Both the position numbers and the translations under genes were made by a program. From contig NZ_JAIEZQ010000002.1 of assembly GCF_019679455.1 (NCBI RefSeq), positions 124,001 to 188,000 on the forward strand: 64,000 nt of DNA, read 5' to 3'. Below the pieces are notes generated by a model, which worked only from the letters and a program-made list of their open reading frames with translations, did not search any database and had not been told where the DNA came from. Below are positions 1 through 8,434 of the stretch, in pieces. The stretch is from Nocardioides jiangsuensis (GTDB lineage Bacteria; Actinomycetota; Actinomycetes; Propionibacteriales; Nocardioidaceae). Each line of letters starts with the position of its first letter. Position 1 is the first letter of the stretch.

Positions 1-1030
1 CCCGGAACAGGGCCTTGGTCTGCTGCTCGTCGTGCAGCACCACGCTCTGCCCGTCGGGGGTGGTCCCGTAGCCGGCCTTGGGCACGGTCACGAAGGTGAC
101 GTCCTTCTCGTCCAGGGACCGGAGCGAGAGCGCGAGGCTCTGGATCTCGCTGTTGTCGAAGTCGGAGTCGACGGTCAGGTACTTCACGATCGCCTCGACG
201 GAGTTGGTCACCTTGAGCGGGTTGCTCGTGGTGCCGTTGGACAGCATCTTCTTCATGAACGAGCGCAGGAAGTTCTGCTGGCGCTTGATCCGGTCGAAGT
301 CGCCCTCCTCGAGGCCGTAGCGCATCCGCACGTACTGGAGCGCGCGCCGGCCCTCGAGCTCCTCGGTCCCGGCGTTCCACTGCACGTCCTGGGACGGGTC
401 GTAGATGTCCTCGGGGATGTAGACGGGGACCCCGCCGATCGCGGTGGTGAGCTCGCGGAAGCCCTCCCAGTCGATGATCGCGAGGTGGTCCATCCGCAGG
501 CCGGTGAAGTCCTCCATGGTCTGCACGTAGAGGGAGGGGCCGCCCTCGGAGAACGCCGCGTTGATCTTCGACCGGCCGACGCCGTCGATGTCGACGTAGG
601 TGTCGCGGGGGACCGAGACCAGGTAGGCCTTCTCCCGGTCGGCGGTGATGTGCAGGACCATGATGGTGTCGCTGCGGTGCGAGCCGGAGTCCCAGGCGCC
701 GTCGGCGACCGCCTGGGCGATCGAGGGGCCCTCCCCGGCGTCCGCGCCGGCGAGCAGGATGTTCATCGCGCCGTCGGTGGCCGCGCCGGCGCGCGCCGGC
801 CGGCGGTCCTCGTCGAGGTCGAGGGCGACCCGCTCGACGTTGCCGATCTGGTTGTTGAGGTACAGCACCCAGGAGCCGAGCGCGCCCACCAGCAGCGCGC
901 CGGCCGCGACGAGGCACACCGCCACGAGGTGGCGGCCGAACCAGGTCTGGTCGGCCATCCGGCGTCCGTGACCGCGGCCGTCGGCCACGGTGCTGAACCC
1001 CGGTGAGCTCTCGTTGTCGGTCCTGCTCAT
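1..1030 (-). CDS. LytR-CpsA-Psr (LCP) family cell-wall ligase, C-terminus cut by window edge
   Basis: LCP proteins transfer glycopolymers from lipid carriers to peptidoglycan on the outer face of the membrane. The 343 codons present begin with a short cytoplasmic tail. One membrane helix follows at about residues 34-56 (HLVAVCLVAAGALLVG...). The extracytoplasmic LCP domain carries the family signatures SHRSDTIMVLHI, VSVPRDTYVDI, KINAAFSEGG and the arginine-rich DFDRIKRQQNFLRSF, which bind the polyprenyl-pyrophosphate substrate. The ATG is preceded by GGGAG at a good distance. The reading frame runs off the left edge, so any C-terminal extension is unseen. Family assignment is firm; the polymer handled cannot be read from sequence. 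Confidence 0.93.
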   Translation of the reverse strand, partial: MSRTDNESSPGFSTVADGRGHGRRMADQTWFGRHLVAVCLVAAGALLVGALGSWVLYLNNQIGNVERVALDLDEDRRPARAGAATDGAMNILLAGADAGEGPSIAQAVADGAWDSGSHRSDTIMVLHITADREKAYLVSVPRDTYVDIDGVGRSKINAAFSEGGPSLYVQTMEDFTGLRMDHLAIIDWEGFRELTTAIGGVPVYIPEDIYDPSQDVQWNAGTEELEGRRALQYVRMRYGLEEGDFDRIKRQQNFLRSFMKKMLSNGTTSNPLKVTNSVEAIVKYLTVDSDFDNSEIQSLALSLRSLDEKDVTFVTVPKAGYGTTPDGQSVVLHDEQQTKALFR

Positions 1031-1163
1031 CGGTCTCCCAGGTCGCTGTCGCGTCGAGTCGCCGTGCGCGGTGCACGCGTCCCGCACAGCGCGGGAAAGA
1101 CGGCATCTCACGCATGCTACGGAAATCGGGCCCATGGCTCGAATTCCGAGTCACATGCGTCAC

Positions 1164-1589
1164 TCACGTCTCCAGGATCACCGTGACCGGGCCGTCGTTC
1201 TGCAGGGAGAGCAGCATGTCCGCCCCGAAGACGCCGCGGGCCACGGTCGCGCCGAGCCGCTCGAGCTCAGCGCAGACGTCCTCGTAGACCGGCTCGGAGA
1301 CCGGTCCGGGCGCGGCGGCGTTCCAGGTCGGGCGGCGGCCCTTCCGGGCGTCGCCGTACAGGGTGAACTGGCTGACGACCAGGATCGGCGCGTCGACCTC
1401 GGAGGCGGAGCGCTCCTCGCGCAGGATCCGCAGCCCCCAGATCTTCCGGGCCATCCAGGACACCTGGTCGGGACCGTCGTCGTGGGTGACGCCGAGGAGT
1501 ACGACGAGCCCCGGACCGGGGAGCGAGCCGACGACCTTCCCGTCAACGGAGACAGATGCCTCAAGAACACGCTGAACAACGGCTCGCAT
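1164..1589 (-). CDS. dtd: D-aminoacyl-tRNA deacylase
   Basis: Hydrolyses D-aminoacyl-tRNAs (and Gly-tRNA-Ala), a chiral proofreading step in translation. The 141-residue length is typical of the family. Both active-site signatures are present: SQFTLYGD near residue 77 and, close to the C-terminus, NDGPVT in the place of the usual N-x-GPVT cross-subunit motif. The start MRAVVQRV is canonical and AGGAAG lies 8 bases upstream. It is divergent from the downstream beta-keto acid cleavage gene, so the two probably do not share a transcript. Confidence 0.96.
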   Translation of the reverse strand: MRAVVQRVLEASVSVDGKVVGSLPGPGLVVLLGVTHDDGPDQVSWMARKIWGLRILREERSASEVDAPILVVSQFTLYGDARKGRRPTWNAAAPGPVSEPVYEDVCAELERLGATVARGVFGADMLLSLQNDGPVTVILET

Positions 1590-1639
1590 CGGGAAATCTT
1601 CCTGTGTCGAGATCGACGGGCGGTGGGAAGTCTGACACG

Positions 1640-2530
1640 ATGACGCGCATGAGCGTGACCTCCGACCGCCCCGCCGCGCCGACCGCCGGCACCCCCAGGA
1701 CCCCCGGCAACCTGCTGGTCACCGTCGCCCCCACCGGCGCGGAGACGAGCAAGGACGACTGCCCGGCGCTGCCCACCACGCTCGAGGAGCTCGTCGAGAC
1801 CGCGCAGCGCTGCGAGGCCGCGGGCGCGGCGATGGTGCACGTGCACATCCGGGACGGGGAGCACCGGCCCACGCTCGACCTGGTCCGGCTCACCGAGACC
1901 GTCGACGCGCTGCACGCCGAGACCGACCTGGTGGTGCAGCTGTCCACCGGCGGCTCCGTGCACGACCCGCTCGAGAACCGGCTCAAGGTGCTCGACGCGC
2001 AGCCCGACTCGTGCTCGCTGACCATGGGCACCACCAACTTCGGCGACGACGTCTTCTTGAACCCGTGGCCGTTCGTCACCGACCTCTACCGGCTCTCCCA
2101 GGAGCGCGAGGTGGTCCCGGAGTTCGAGCTGTTCGACCTCGGCCACGTGCACGCGCTGCACCGGCTGCTCGACAAGCACGGGCTGCCCTTCGGCGGCCGG
2201 GTGCACGTGGACCTGGTGATGGGCGTGCCCGGCGGGATGCCCGGGACGGCGGACGCGCTGGTCGCCGCGGTGGCGGCCCTGCCCGACGCGGTCACCTCCT
2301 GGTCCGCGACCGGGATCGGCCGCTCCACGCTGCCGGTGGCGCTCGCCTCGCTGTCCAAGGGCGGTCACCTGCGCGTGGGGATGGAGGACGTGCTGACCCT
2401 GGCGAAGGGCGTCCCCGTCGAGCACAACGCCCAGCTCGTGGAGCGCGCCGTCCGGCTCGGGGCACTCGCGCAGCGCACGCCGATGTCGTGTGACGAAGCC
2501 CGCGACCTGCTCCAGATCAAACGCCGATAG
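1640..2530 (+). CDS. BKACE family (DUF849) beta-keto acid cleavage enzyme
   Basis: BKACE enzymes condense a beta-keto acid with acetyl-CoA and split it into acetoacetate and a new CoA ester, using a metal in a TIM barrel. The diagnostic metal-binding HVHIRDG lies near residue 60, and [13 protein letters not shown] and SWSATGIGR match other family blocks. The product is 296 residues, close to the usual 280-310. The ATG is chosen because GTGGGAAG lies just upstream; a second ATG three codons later is possible. The in-frame extension to 1556 overlaps the divergent dtd start and is rejected. Substrate (for example 3-keto-5-aminohexanoate in the lysine route) cannot be told from sequence. Confidence 0.85.
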   Translation: MTRMSVTSDRPAAPTAGTPRTPGNLLVTVAPTGAETSKDDCPALPTTLEELVETAQRCEAAGAAMVHVHIRDGEHRPTLDLVRLTETVDALHAETDLVVQLSTGGSVHDPLENRLKVLDAQPDSCSLTMGTTNFGDDVFLNPWPFVTDLYRLSQEREVVPEFELFDLGHVHALHRLLDKHGLPFGGRVHVDLVMGVPGGMPGTADALVAAVAALPDAVTSWSATGIGRSTLPVALASLSKGGHLRVGMEDVLTLAKGVPVEHNAQLVERAVRLGALAQRTPMSCDEARDLLQIKRR

Positions 2531-2533
2531 ACT
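2528..2533 (+). promoter_or_regulatory. -10 box, leaderless start of the 33-residue peptide gene
   Basis: TAGACT lies 7 bases before the ATG and overlaps the stop codon of the upstream gene. No Shine-Dalgarno sequence is visible, so the transcript probably begins at the start codon. Confidence 0.55.
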
Positions 2534-2540
2534 CCGCGGC

Positions 2541-2642
2541 ATGGAAGCTGTGTTCATCGCGCTCATGGCGGCGGTCGTGCTGCTCAGTGGCTACGTGTCG
2601 GTGCTGGTCCTCTACAAGATGTTCAAGGCAGACAACTCCTAG
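2541..2642 (+). CDS. 33-residue single-span membrane peptide
   Basis: A 33-residue reading frame, MEAVFIALMAAVVLLSGYVS... ending YKMFKADNS. It is almost entirely one hydrophobic helix (residues 3-24) followed by a short basic tail, the layout of a small membrane-anchored peptide. It starts 10 bases after the BKACE stop and ends 3 bases before the nitrobindin ATG, so it sits tightly between two real genes. A TAGACT -10 box at the leaderless distance supports its start. No family recognised and no function proposed. It is short enough to be missed by automatic annotation. Confidence 0.6.
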   Translation: MEAVFIALMAAVVLLSGYVSVLVLYKMFKADNS

Positions 2643-2645
2643 GTC

Positions 2646-3140
2646 ATGGCCTTCGAACTCCCGGACAACCTGCACCCCGAGTGCGCCCCCGTCGCGTGGC
2701 TGCTCGGCACCTGGCGCGGCAACGGCCACGGTGACTACCCGACGATCGAGCCGTTCCAGTTCGGTCAGGAGGTCATCTTCACCCACGACGGCCGGCCGTT
2801 CTTCCACTACATGAGCCGGGCGTGGATCGTCGACGCCGAGGGCAACAAGGTCCGCGACGCCGCGATCGAGACCGGCTTCTTCCGGCCCAAGGCCGACGGC
2901 ACGCTCGAGGTCGTGATGACGCACAACACCGGCTTCGTGGAGATCTGGTACGGCCAGGCCGAGGGCGCCAAGGTCGAGATCGCCACCGACGCCGTCGCGC
3001 GCACGCAGACCGCCAAGGAGTACGTCGGCGGCCACCGGCTCTACGGGCTCGTCGAGGGCGACCTGCTGTGGGCCTACGACATGGCCGCCATGGGCCAGGA
3101 CCTCCAGCCCCACCTCTGGGGACGCCTCGTCCGCCAGTAA
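2646..3140 (+). CDS. Nitrobindin / THAP4-like heme-binding beta-barrel protein
   Basis: A 164-residue FABP-like beta-barrel of the DUF1794/nitrobindin family. These bind ferric heme in an open pocket, react with nitric oxide, and some isomerise peroxynitrite to nitrate. The N-terminal GTWRGNGHGDYPTIEPF is the hallmark GxWxGxGxG loop. The C-terminal LQPHLWGRLVRQ contains the conserved proximal histidine. Length matches mycobacterial homologues (about 160). It follows the small membrane peptide by 3 bases. Downstream lies a 22-base repeat array rather than an obvious hairpin terminator. Confidence 0.9.
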   Translation: MAFELPDNLHPECAPVAWLLGTWRGNGHGDYPTIEPFQFGQEVIFTHDGRPFFHYMSRAWIVDAEGNKVRDAAIETGFFRPKADGTLEVVMTHNTGFVEIWYGQAEGAKVEIATDAVARTQTAKEYVGGHRLYGLVEGDLLWAYDMAAMGQDLQPHLWGRLVRQ

Positions 3141-3148
3141 CCCCCCTC

Positions 3149-3236
3149 GTTGAGGCGTCACCCGTTCGGCGTTGAGGCGTCACCCGTGAGGCGTCGAGAC
3201 GTCAGTCGTACGGCGTTGAGACGTCAGTCGTACGGC
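3149..3236 (+). repeat. 22-bp tandem repeat array, locus A (4 units)
   Basis: Four contiguous units of exactly 22 bases between the converging nitrobindin and AGE-isomerase genes. Each unit reads GTTGAG(A/G)CGTCA followed by a variable pair, CGT, two variable bases and GGC. Units 1-2 carry GGCGTC at the centre and units 3-4 carry the palindrome GACGTC. The same unit occurs at three other intergenic loci in this window. No spacers separate units, so this is not a CRISPR. Confidence 0.9.
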
Positions 3237-3249
3237 GTCGACGGTGGTG

Positions 3250-4491
3250 TCACGTGTCCAGCAGGCCGTCACGCAGGGCCGCGGCGAACGTCGGCGCCAG
3301 GGGGAGCCGCGGGACGAGCGTGGCCTGGAGCGCGTGGTAGGTGTCCGGCTTCCCGTTCCACGTGACCCCGCTCGGCCGGTTCGAGGGGTCGAGCTCGTGC
3401 CGCCAGGACCCGAGGTCGTGGTCGAGGAACACCTCGCCGATGTGGTCCCAGAACGTCTCGTACCAGCGCGCGTACTCCGGTGACCCGGTCGCGGTGTGCA
3501 GCGCGGCCGCCGTCGCGGTCGCCTCGGCGGCCACCCAGTGCATCCGCTCGCGTACGACGGGCCGTCCCTCCCAGTCCACGGTGTAGACGAACCCGTCCGC
3601 CCCGTCGACCGCCCAGCCCTCGCGCACCGACGCCTCGAACAGCGACTCCGCGTGCGAGAGCAGCCACTCGGGCGCGGACGAGCCCAGCGCTGCGCGCAGG
3701 TACAGCGCCAGCCGGGCCCACTCCAGCCAGTGCCCGACGGTCGCGCCGTAGGGACGGAACGGGTCGGCCGGGGTGTCCCGGTTGTAGTCCAGGAGCGGCT
3801 GCCACGAGGTGTCGAAGTGCTCGGGCAGCCGCCACCGGTGCGCCGGCCCGAGGTCGTGCACGACCCGGGTCATGATCCGCAGGGCCCGCTCGAGCAGGTC
3901 GGGGCCGACGAGGTCGCGGTCACCGAGCGCGTCGTAGGCCGCGAGCAGCGCCTCGACGGTGTGCATGTTCGCGTTCACGCCGCGGTAGGGGTCGAGGTCC
4001 GAGAAGGCCTCGTCCCAGACGTCGACGACCATCCCGTGCTCGTCGTCCCAGAACCGGCCGAGCAGGACCCCGAGCGCCTCGTCGAGGAGCGCCGGGGCAC
4101 CCGGCCGGCCGGCGGAGGTGGCGCTCGCCGCGGCGAGCACCACGAACGCGTGCTGGTAGGCCTCCTTGTCCCGCTTCGCCGGACCGGAGGCGTCGACCGC
4201 GCCGTACCACCCGCCGTGCTCGGCGTCGCGGAACCTGCCGGCGAGGGCGGCGAGCCCGTGGTCGACCAACGGTCCGCAGCCCGGCCGGCCGAGCAGGTGG
4301 CCGAGCGCGAACACATGGGTCATCCGGCAGCTGATCCACAGCTCCACCGGCCGGTCCAGCATCGGCCGGCCGGCTACGTCGAGCCAGGCGAAGCCACCGG
4401 CCGGGTGCCGGGCCGCCGCCGAGAAGGAGAGCAGCCGGTCCCCCTCGGCCTCGAGCCAGCGGCCGTGCGCGGGTGAGGTCAGCCAGGCCAT
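3250..4491 (-). CDS. AGE-family sugar 2-epimerase/isomerase (mannose or sulfoquinovose isomerase type)
   Basis: An (alpha/alpha)6-barrel of the N-acylglucosamine 2-epimerase superfamily, 413 residues. Recognisable blocks are ELWISCRMTHVFALGHLLGRPG, GVNANMHTVEALLAAYDAL, HWVAAEATATAA, and KPDTYHALQATL near the C-terminus. The RMTH...A and NxNMHxxEA blocks resemble the mannose isomerase / YihS branch, which interconverts aldose and ketose, more than renin-binding-protein epimerases. It is last in the sugar operon, overlapping the GH130 gene by one base. With that phosphorylase, mannose to fructose conversion is the most economical role. Sulfoquinovose or another hexose remains possible. Confidence 0.85.
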   Translation of the reverse strand: MAWLTSPAHGRWLEAEGDRLLSFSAAARHPAGGFAWLDVAGRPMLDRPVELWISCRMTHVFALGHLLGRPGCGPLVDHGLAALAGRFRDAEHGGWYGAVDASGPAKRDKEAYQHAFVVLAAASATSAGRPGAPALLDEALGVLLGRFWDDEHGMVVDVWDEAFSDLDPYRGVNANMHTVEALLAAYDALGDRDLVGPDLLERALRIMTRVVHDLGPAHRWRLPEHFDTSWQPLLDYNRDTPADPFRPYGATVGHWLEWARLALYLRAALGSSAPEWLLSHAESLFEASVREGWAVDGADGFVYTVDWEGRPVVRERMHWVAAEATATAAALHTATGSPEYARWYETFWDHIGEVFLDHDLGSWRHELDPSNRPSGVTWNGKPDTYHALQATLVPRLPLAPTFAAALRDGLLDT

Positions 4492-5465
4492 CAGGACGCG
4501 CCCAGCTTGGAGTAGCGGTCACCGACCTTGTAGGTGGCCACACCGAGCGTCGAGTCGCTCTGCCCGTAGTAGGCGAACCAGGTGTCCCGGAAGTACACGA
4601 GGCCCTCGACGAAGGTGACGTTGGAGACCAGGCCGTGGGTGTCCTCGTGGGTGGTGGGCTCGAGCCAGGGCCGGTTCATCTGCGCCAGGATCGTGGCCGG
4701 GTCGGCGGGGTCGAACAGCAGCTGGCCGCAGGTGTAGCGGACCGTGCCGTCGTCGTTCTTCACCGCCGCGTTGTGCACCAGCAGGACCAGGCCGTTGTTG
4801 GTGAGGATCGGCTGCGGCCCGACCTCGACCAGGAACTCGCCGAACGTCCCCGGCGGGGTCGGCACCATCACCGGCTCGTCGTTGGAGCAGGGCGTCCAGT
4901 GGATCAGGTCGTCGGACCAGGCGTACCAGATCGAGCCCTCGCCGAAGTACATCAGGTACCGGCCGTCGATCGGCTCCGGCAGGATCCCGCCGGCCTTGCT
5001 CCACGGGGCGTCCTGGCCGTTGCCCTGCGGCAGGAAGGTGTTGAAGTCGGGGAACATCGGGCCGTGCTTGGTCCAGGTGTACAGGTCGGTCGAGGTGGCC
5101 AGGCACAGCAGCGCGGACTTCCGGTCCCAGCCGGAGTAGGTCATGTAGTAGGTGCCGTCGACCTCGGTGACCCGCGGGTCCTCGCAGCCGAACTCGTCGT
5201 AGTCCTCGCTGGGGGAGAGCACCGGGTCCGGGTGCCGGTCGAAGTGGATGCCGTCCTCGCTGGTGGCCAGCCCGACGTGCGACACGATGTCGTCGGCGTG
5301 CGCGCGGTAGAGCAGCACGACCTTGTCGTCCTTGACCACGGCGGCCGGGTTGTAGACGCTCGCGGACTCCCAGGTGTCTCCCTGCGGGCGCAGGATCGGG
5401 TTCTGCGGGTAGGGCGTGAAGGGGCCGAGCGGGAACTCTGCGTGGGGGGTGGCGTGTGCGGACAT
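4491..5465 (-). CDS. GH130-family glycoside phosphorylase (mannoside type)
   Basis: A five-bladed propeller enzyme of family GH130. Most members split beta-mannosides with phosphate, giving mannose 1-phosphate; a few hydrolyse. Matching signatures are NPILRPQGD, SVYNPAAVVKDDKVVLLYRAH, SHVGLATSEDGIHFDR, GCEDPRVTEVDGTYYMTYSGWD and YYGQSDSTLGVA. The ED pair in GCEDPR carries the usual catalytic aspartate. There is no signal peptide, so it acts on imported sugar. The ATG follows GAGGAG closely. Between it and the upstream secreted hydrolase gene lies a 16-base tandem repeat. Exact linkage specificity is not determined. Confidence 0.88.
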   Translation of the reverse strand: MSAHATPHAEFPLGPFTPYPQNPILRPQGDTWESASVYNPAAVVKDDKVVLLYRAHADDIVSHVGLATSEDGIHFDRHPDPVLSPSEDYDEFGCEDPRVTEVDGTYYMTYSGWDRKSALLCLATSTDLYTWTKHGPMFPDFNTFLPQGNGQDAPWSKAGGILPEPIDGRYLMYFGEGSIWYAWSDDLIHWTPCSNDEPVMVPTPPGTFGEFLVEVGPQPILTNNGLVLLVHNAAVKNDDGTVRYTCGQLLFDPADPATILAQMNRPWLEPTTHEDTHGLVSNVTFVEGLVYFRDTWFAYYGQSDSTLGVATYKVGDRYSKLGAS

Positions 5466-5480
5466 GTCTCCTCGTTCGTT

Positions 5481-5560
5481 GTCGTGCGTTCAGGGGGTCG
5501 TGCGTTCAGGGGGTCGTGCGTTCAGGGGGTCGTGCGTTCAGGGGGTCGTGCGTTCAGGGG
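5481..5560. repeat. Five tandem copies of a 16-bp unit
   Basis: The unit GTCGTGCGTTCAGGGG is repeated five times without interruption or mismatch in the 101-base gap between two genes of the sugar operon. Perfect identity suggests recent expansion, as in a VNTR. It would be transcribed within the operon message. Confidence 0.95.
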
Positions 5561-5566
5561 GTGTGG

Positions 5567-7612
5567 TCAGCGTCGGACGATGGCGAAGCCTCCGGCGGGG
5601 ACGGTGACCGGGACGGTCCGGGCGGGGGAGAGGTGTACGTCGACGCGGTTGCCCTGCCCGTCGTACGCCTCGATGCGCGCGGGGCCGGAGCCGGGGACCC
5701 GCACGTGAGCGCGCTCGGCCTTCTCCGACGCGCTCGACAGCAGCGCGGTGCCGTGGTCGTCGCCGCCCAGGACCAGGTGCGAGACCAGCGGCTCGAGCAT
5801 CACCGCGTCCAACCGGGCCGAGCCGCCGGAGGTGGCCGCGGTCAGCTGCGTGGCGTCGTCGGGGAGCGCGCCCGGCAGGGTGACCGGCAGCAGCGCACCG
5901 GGAGCGGGCGAGTCGCCCTGCGCGCCGACGTCACCCGAGGCCGCCCGACCGAGGACCCGGTCCCCGGCACGGAACGTCGTGACCGCCTCGCTGCCGGGGG
6001 TCAGGTCGAGCACCGGCAGCACCAGCGACCGCGGCAGCCCCGCCAGGTCGAGGCGGGCCGACGAGCCGGGCCCGAGGCCGGCGTAGCCGGTGCCGCCGAA
6101 CAGCGACTCCCCGGTCCACAGCGACCCGGGTGCCACCGCGGACGCGTCGCCGGACAGCGCGGCATCCTCGGCCTGCAGCGTGGTGGTGCCGACCCGGTCG
6201 GTGATCGTCGCGGTCCGGGCGCGCTCGGCGACCGCCGGGTGGGCGTCGAGGGCGAGCATCGACAGCAGTCCGTGGATGGTGGACTCGGCGCCGGAGTTCG
6301 GGTTGACCGTGCCGTCGCCGCTGATCCCGTCGAAGGTGCGTCCGGTCTCGGGGTCGTACATCGCGACCCCGGCCGGGTTCGCCCCGAAGTACCAGGCGGC
6401 GACGATCCCGGCGAGCCCGGTGGCGGCGTCGACGGTCCCGGGCGAGGCGTCGGCGGTGGCCAGCAGCGACTGGAGCCGGGAGTCGGCGCCGTAGGCGATC
6501 TGCGAGCGGTCCCCGCGGGTCGGCATCCGGCCGTTGTCGGGACCGCCCGAGGTCAGCAGCCACGGGTCGAACGTGAACGAGTCGGTCGCGGCGGGCGAGG
6601 CGAGCGCGCGGTCGTCGAGCGCGACCGAGGCGCGGGCCAGCGCGGCGGGCATCTGCGAGCCCCAGCCGTGCCACAGCGACCGGGACAGGGCCCAGGGCCG
6701 GACGGCGCCGAACGGCCAGGACCGTGCGTCGCCGCCACCGAGAGCGGCGATCCCCTCGGCGAGCCGGCCGAGCACCTGCCGCGCCCGGGCGGAGCCCCCG
6801 GCGGACTGGTAGGCGGCCAGGCCCAGCACTGCCTCGGCGGAGGCGTCGGCACCGTCGGCGATCAGCCAGGCGGGGGTCCGCTCGCCGTCGATGGTCAGGT
6901 GCTCGCCGTACCGGTCCAGCACCTGCCGGTCCACGGCGTCGACGGCCAGCTCCAGCCGGTCGCGGAGGAACCCGGCGAACGCGGGGTCCTCCTCGGCGAA
7001 CGCGGCGTATCCCTCGCCCAGCGCCCAGATGGTGCGGGCCAGCCAGTAGGAGGCGTCGCTGTCGGAGGGGTCGGGGTACTCGACCGGCTCGGCGCTCGGG
7101 TTGAGCGTCCCGTCGGGCTGCATCCACAGCACCACGTTGCCGGCGTTCGGCCCGCTGGCGGTCTGCAGGTAGGTCACCCCACGCAGCAGGTCGTAGGCCG
7201 CCTCCCGGCTCGCGGGGTCACCGGTCTGCTGCCAGTGCCGCAGGTAGACCACGGCGGCGCGGGTGATGTCGTCGGCGTTGAACGCGCCCTGGCCCCACGT
7301 GTCGGTGGCCTCGTCGTAGCTGCCGCCGCCCACGGGGCGGTAGGAGCCGTCGCCGTTCGGCTCGGCGTAGGTCCACAGGACCCCGACCTCGGGCTCCTCC
7401 TCGAGGCGGTACGTCGTGTGCCCCTCCTGCGCCGGAGGCGCGACGGAGACGCTGAGCCAGTCCAGGTGGTCCAGGTTGGTCAGCGCGGCCGAGGCGGCAG
7501 CCGGTTCGGCCGAGGCGGGGGCGCCGGTCACCAGCCCGGGAGTCACCGCGAGTGAGGTGACGAGGGCGGCGAACGCGACACCGGCCCGGCGCGCGAAGCG
7601 GGTGGGTCTCAT
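5567..7612 (-). CDS. Secreted (alpha/alpha)-toroid glycoside hydrolase-like protein
   Basis: A 681-residue exported protein. A Sec-type signal (MRPTRFARRAG, hydrophobic stretch, then ASAEP) is followed by helical-hairpin segments such as NADDITRAAVVYLRHWQQTGD and DASYWLARTIWALGEGYAAF, typical of six-hairpin glycosidases. From about residue 460 the sequence turns into a beta-rich region (TTLQAEDAALSGD onward) like a carbohydrate-binding module. The start ATG overlaps the upstream permease stop by four bases, implying translational coupling. The 97-codon upstream extension in this frame lies inside the permease gene and is rejected. No family number can be assigned with certainty. The operon context suggests it trims the polysaccharide outside the cell. 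Confidence 0.7.
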   Translation of the reverse strand: MRPTRFARRAGVAFAALVTSLAVTPGLVTGAPASAEPAAASAALTNLDHLDWLSVSVAPPAQEGHTTYRLEEEPEVGVLWTYAEPNGDGSYRPVGGGSYDEATDTWGQGAFNADDITRAAVVYLRHWQQTGDPASREAAYDLLRGVTYLQTASGPNAGNVVLWMQPDGTLNPSAEPVEYPDPSDSDASYWLARTIWALGEGYAAFAEEDPAFAGFLRDRLELAVDAVDRQVLDRYGEHLTIDGERTPAWLIADGADASAEAVLGLAAYQSAGGSARARQVLGRLAEGIAALGGGDARSWPFGAVRPWALSRSLWHGWGSQMPAALARASVALDDRALASPAATDSFTFDPWLLTSGGPDNGRMPTRGDRSQIAYGADSRLQSLLATADASPGTVDAATGLAGIVAAWYFGANPAGVAMYDPETGRTFDGISGDGTVNPNSGAESTIHGLLSMLALDAHPAVAERARTATITDRVGTTTLQAEDAALSGDASAVAPGSLWTGESLFGGTGYAGLGPGSSARLDLAGLPRSLVLPVLDLTPGSEAVTTFRAGDRVLGRAASGDVGAQGDSPAPGALLPVTLPGALPDDATQLTAATSGGSARLDAVMLEPLVSHLVLGGDDHGTALLSSASEKAERAHVRVPGSGPARIEAYDGQGNRVDVHLSPARTVPVTVPAGGFAIVRR

Positions 7613-8433
7613 CCTTTGACTCCTGATCCGAGGTCGGAGGCGGTGAAGTGCTTCTGGAAGGCGACGAAGAGTGCGACCGCGGGTGCGGCGAGCACGACCG
7701 CCCCGGCCAGGATCGCGCCGTAGGGGTTCGCGGCGCGGCCGGCCATGTTGTCGATGAAGTTGGCCAGGGACACCGCCAGGGGTTGCATGTCGGCCTCCTT
7801 GGTGACCAGGAACGGCCAGAGGAACTCGTTCCACGGTCCGATGAAGGTCAGCAGGGTGGCGGTGAGCAGGGCGGGCTTGACCAGGGGCAGGGCCACCGAC
7901 CACAGGACCCGGAGCTCGCCGGCGCCGTCGAGCCGGGCCGCGGAGAACAGCTCCTCGGGCAGCTGCAGGAAGAACTGCCGGAACACGAACACCGCGGTGG
8001 AGTTGATCGCGAACGGCAGGATCATCCCGAGGTAGGAGTCGGCGAGGCCGTAGCTGCGCACGATCATCACGTAGATCGGGATGATCAGCAGCTGGAACGG
8101 GATGATCTGCACCAGCAGCATCACCGCGAACAGGGTGCCCCGGCCGCGGAAGTGCAGCCGGGCCAGCGCGTAGCCGGCGAGCACGCCGAACACGATCGTG
8201 CCGAGGATGACCCCGCCGGTGAAGATGCCGGAGTTGACCAGCGACTGCACCAGGTTCACCCGGTCGTTGATCGCCGCGTAGTTGTCCAGGGTGAGCCCGC
8301 CGCTGGGGACGGCGCCGCGCAGCGAGGTGTCCGGCGACTCCTGCAGCGAGCCGACCACCATGTAGTAGAAGGGGAAGACGAAGAACAGTGCCCCCGCGAA
8401 CAGGGTCAGGTACCTCAGCCAGCTGCGTGCCAT
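7609..8433 (-). CDS. Carbohydrate ABC transporter permease, MalG type
   Basis: A 274-residue inner-membrane permease with six predicted helices. The EAA loop that contacts the ATPase is LPEELFSAARLDGAGELRVLWSVALPLVKPAL. It pairs with the MalF-type permease immediately upstream (one base between stop and start) and the lipoprotein binding protein. No ATPase gene lies in the operon, so a shared MsiK/MsmK-type ATPase encoded elsewhere is likely, as is usual in actinobacteria. Substrate by context: a mannose-containing or related oligosaccharide. Confidence 0.93.
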   Translation of the reverse strand: MARSWLRYLTLFAGALFFVFPFYYMVVGSLQESPDTSLRGAVPSGGLTLDNYAAINDRVNLVQSLVNSGIFTGGVILGTIVFGVLAGYALARLHFRGRGTLFAVMLLVQIIPFQLLIIPIYVMIVRSYGLADSYLGMILPFAINSTAVFVFRQFFLQLPEELFSAARLDGAGELRVLWSVALPLVKPALLTATLLTFIGPWNEFLWPFLVTKEADMQPLAVSLANFIDNMAGRAANPYGAILAGAVVLAAPAVALFVAFQKHFTASDLGSGVKG

Positions 8434-8434
8434 G

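Noticed and set aside
3149-3236. Possible CRISPR array
   Set aside because: Units are contiguous with no spacers, are only 22 bases, vary in sequence and recur in both orientations. No cas genes are present.
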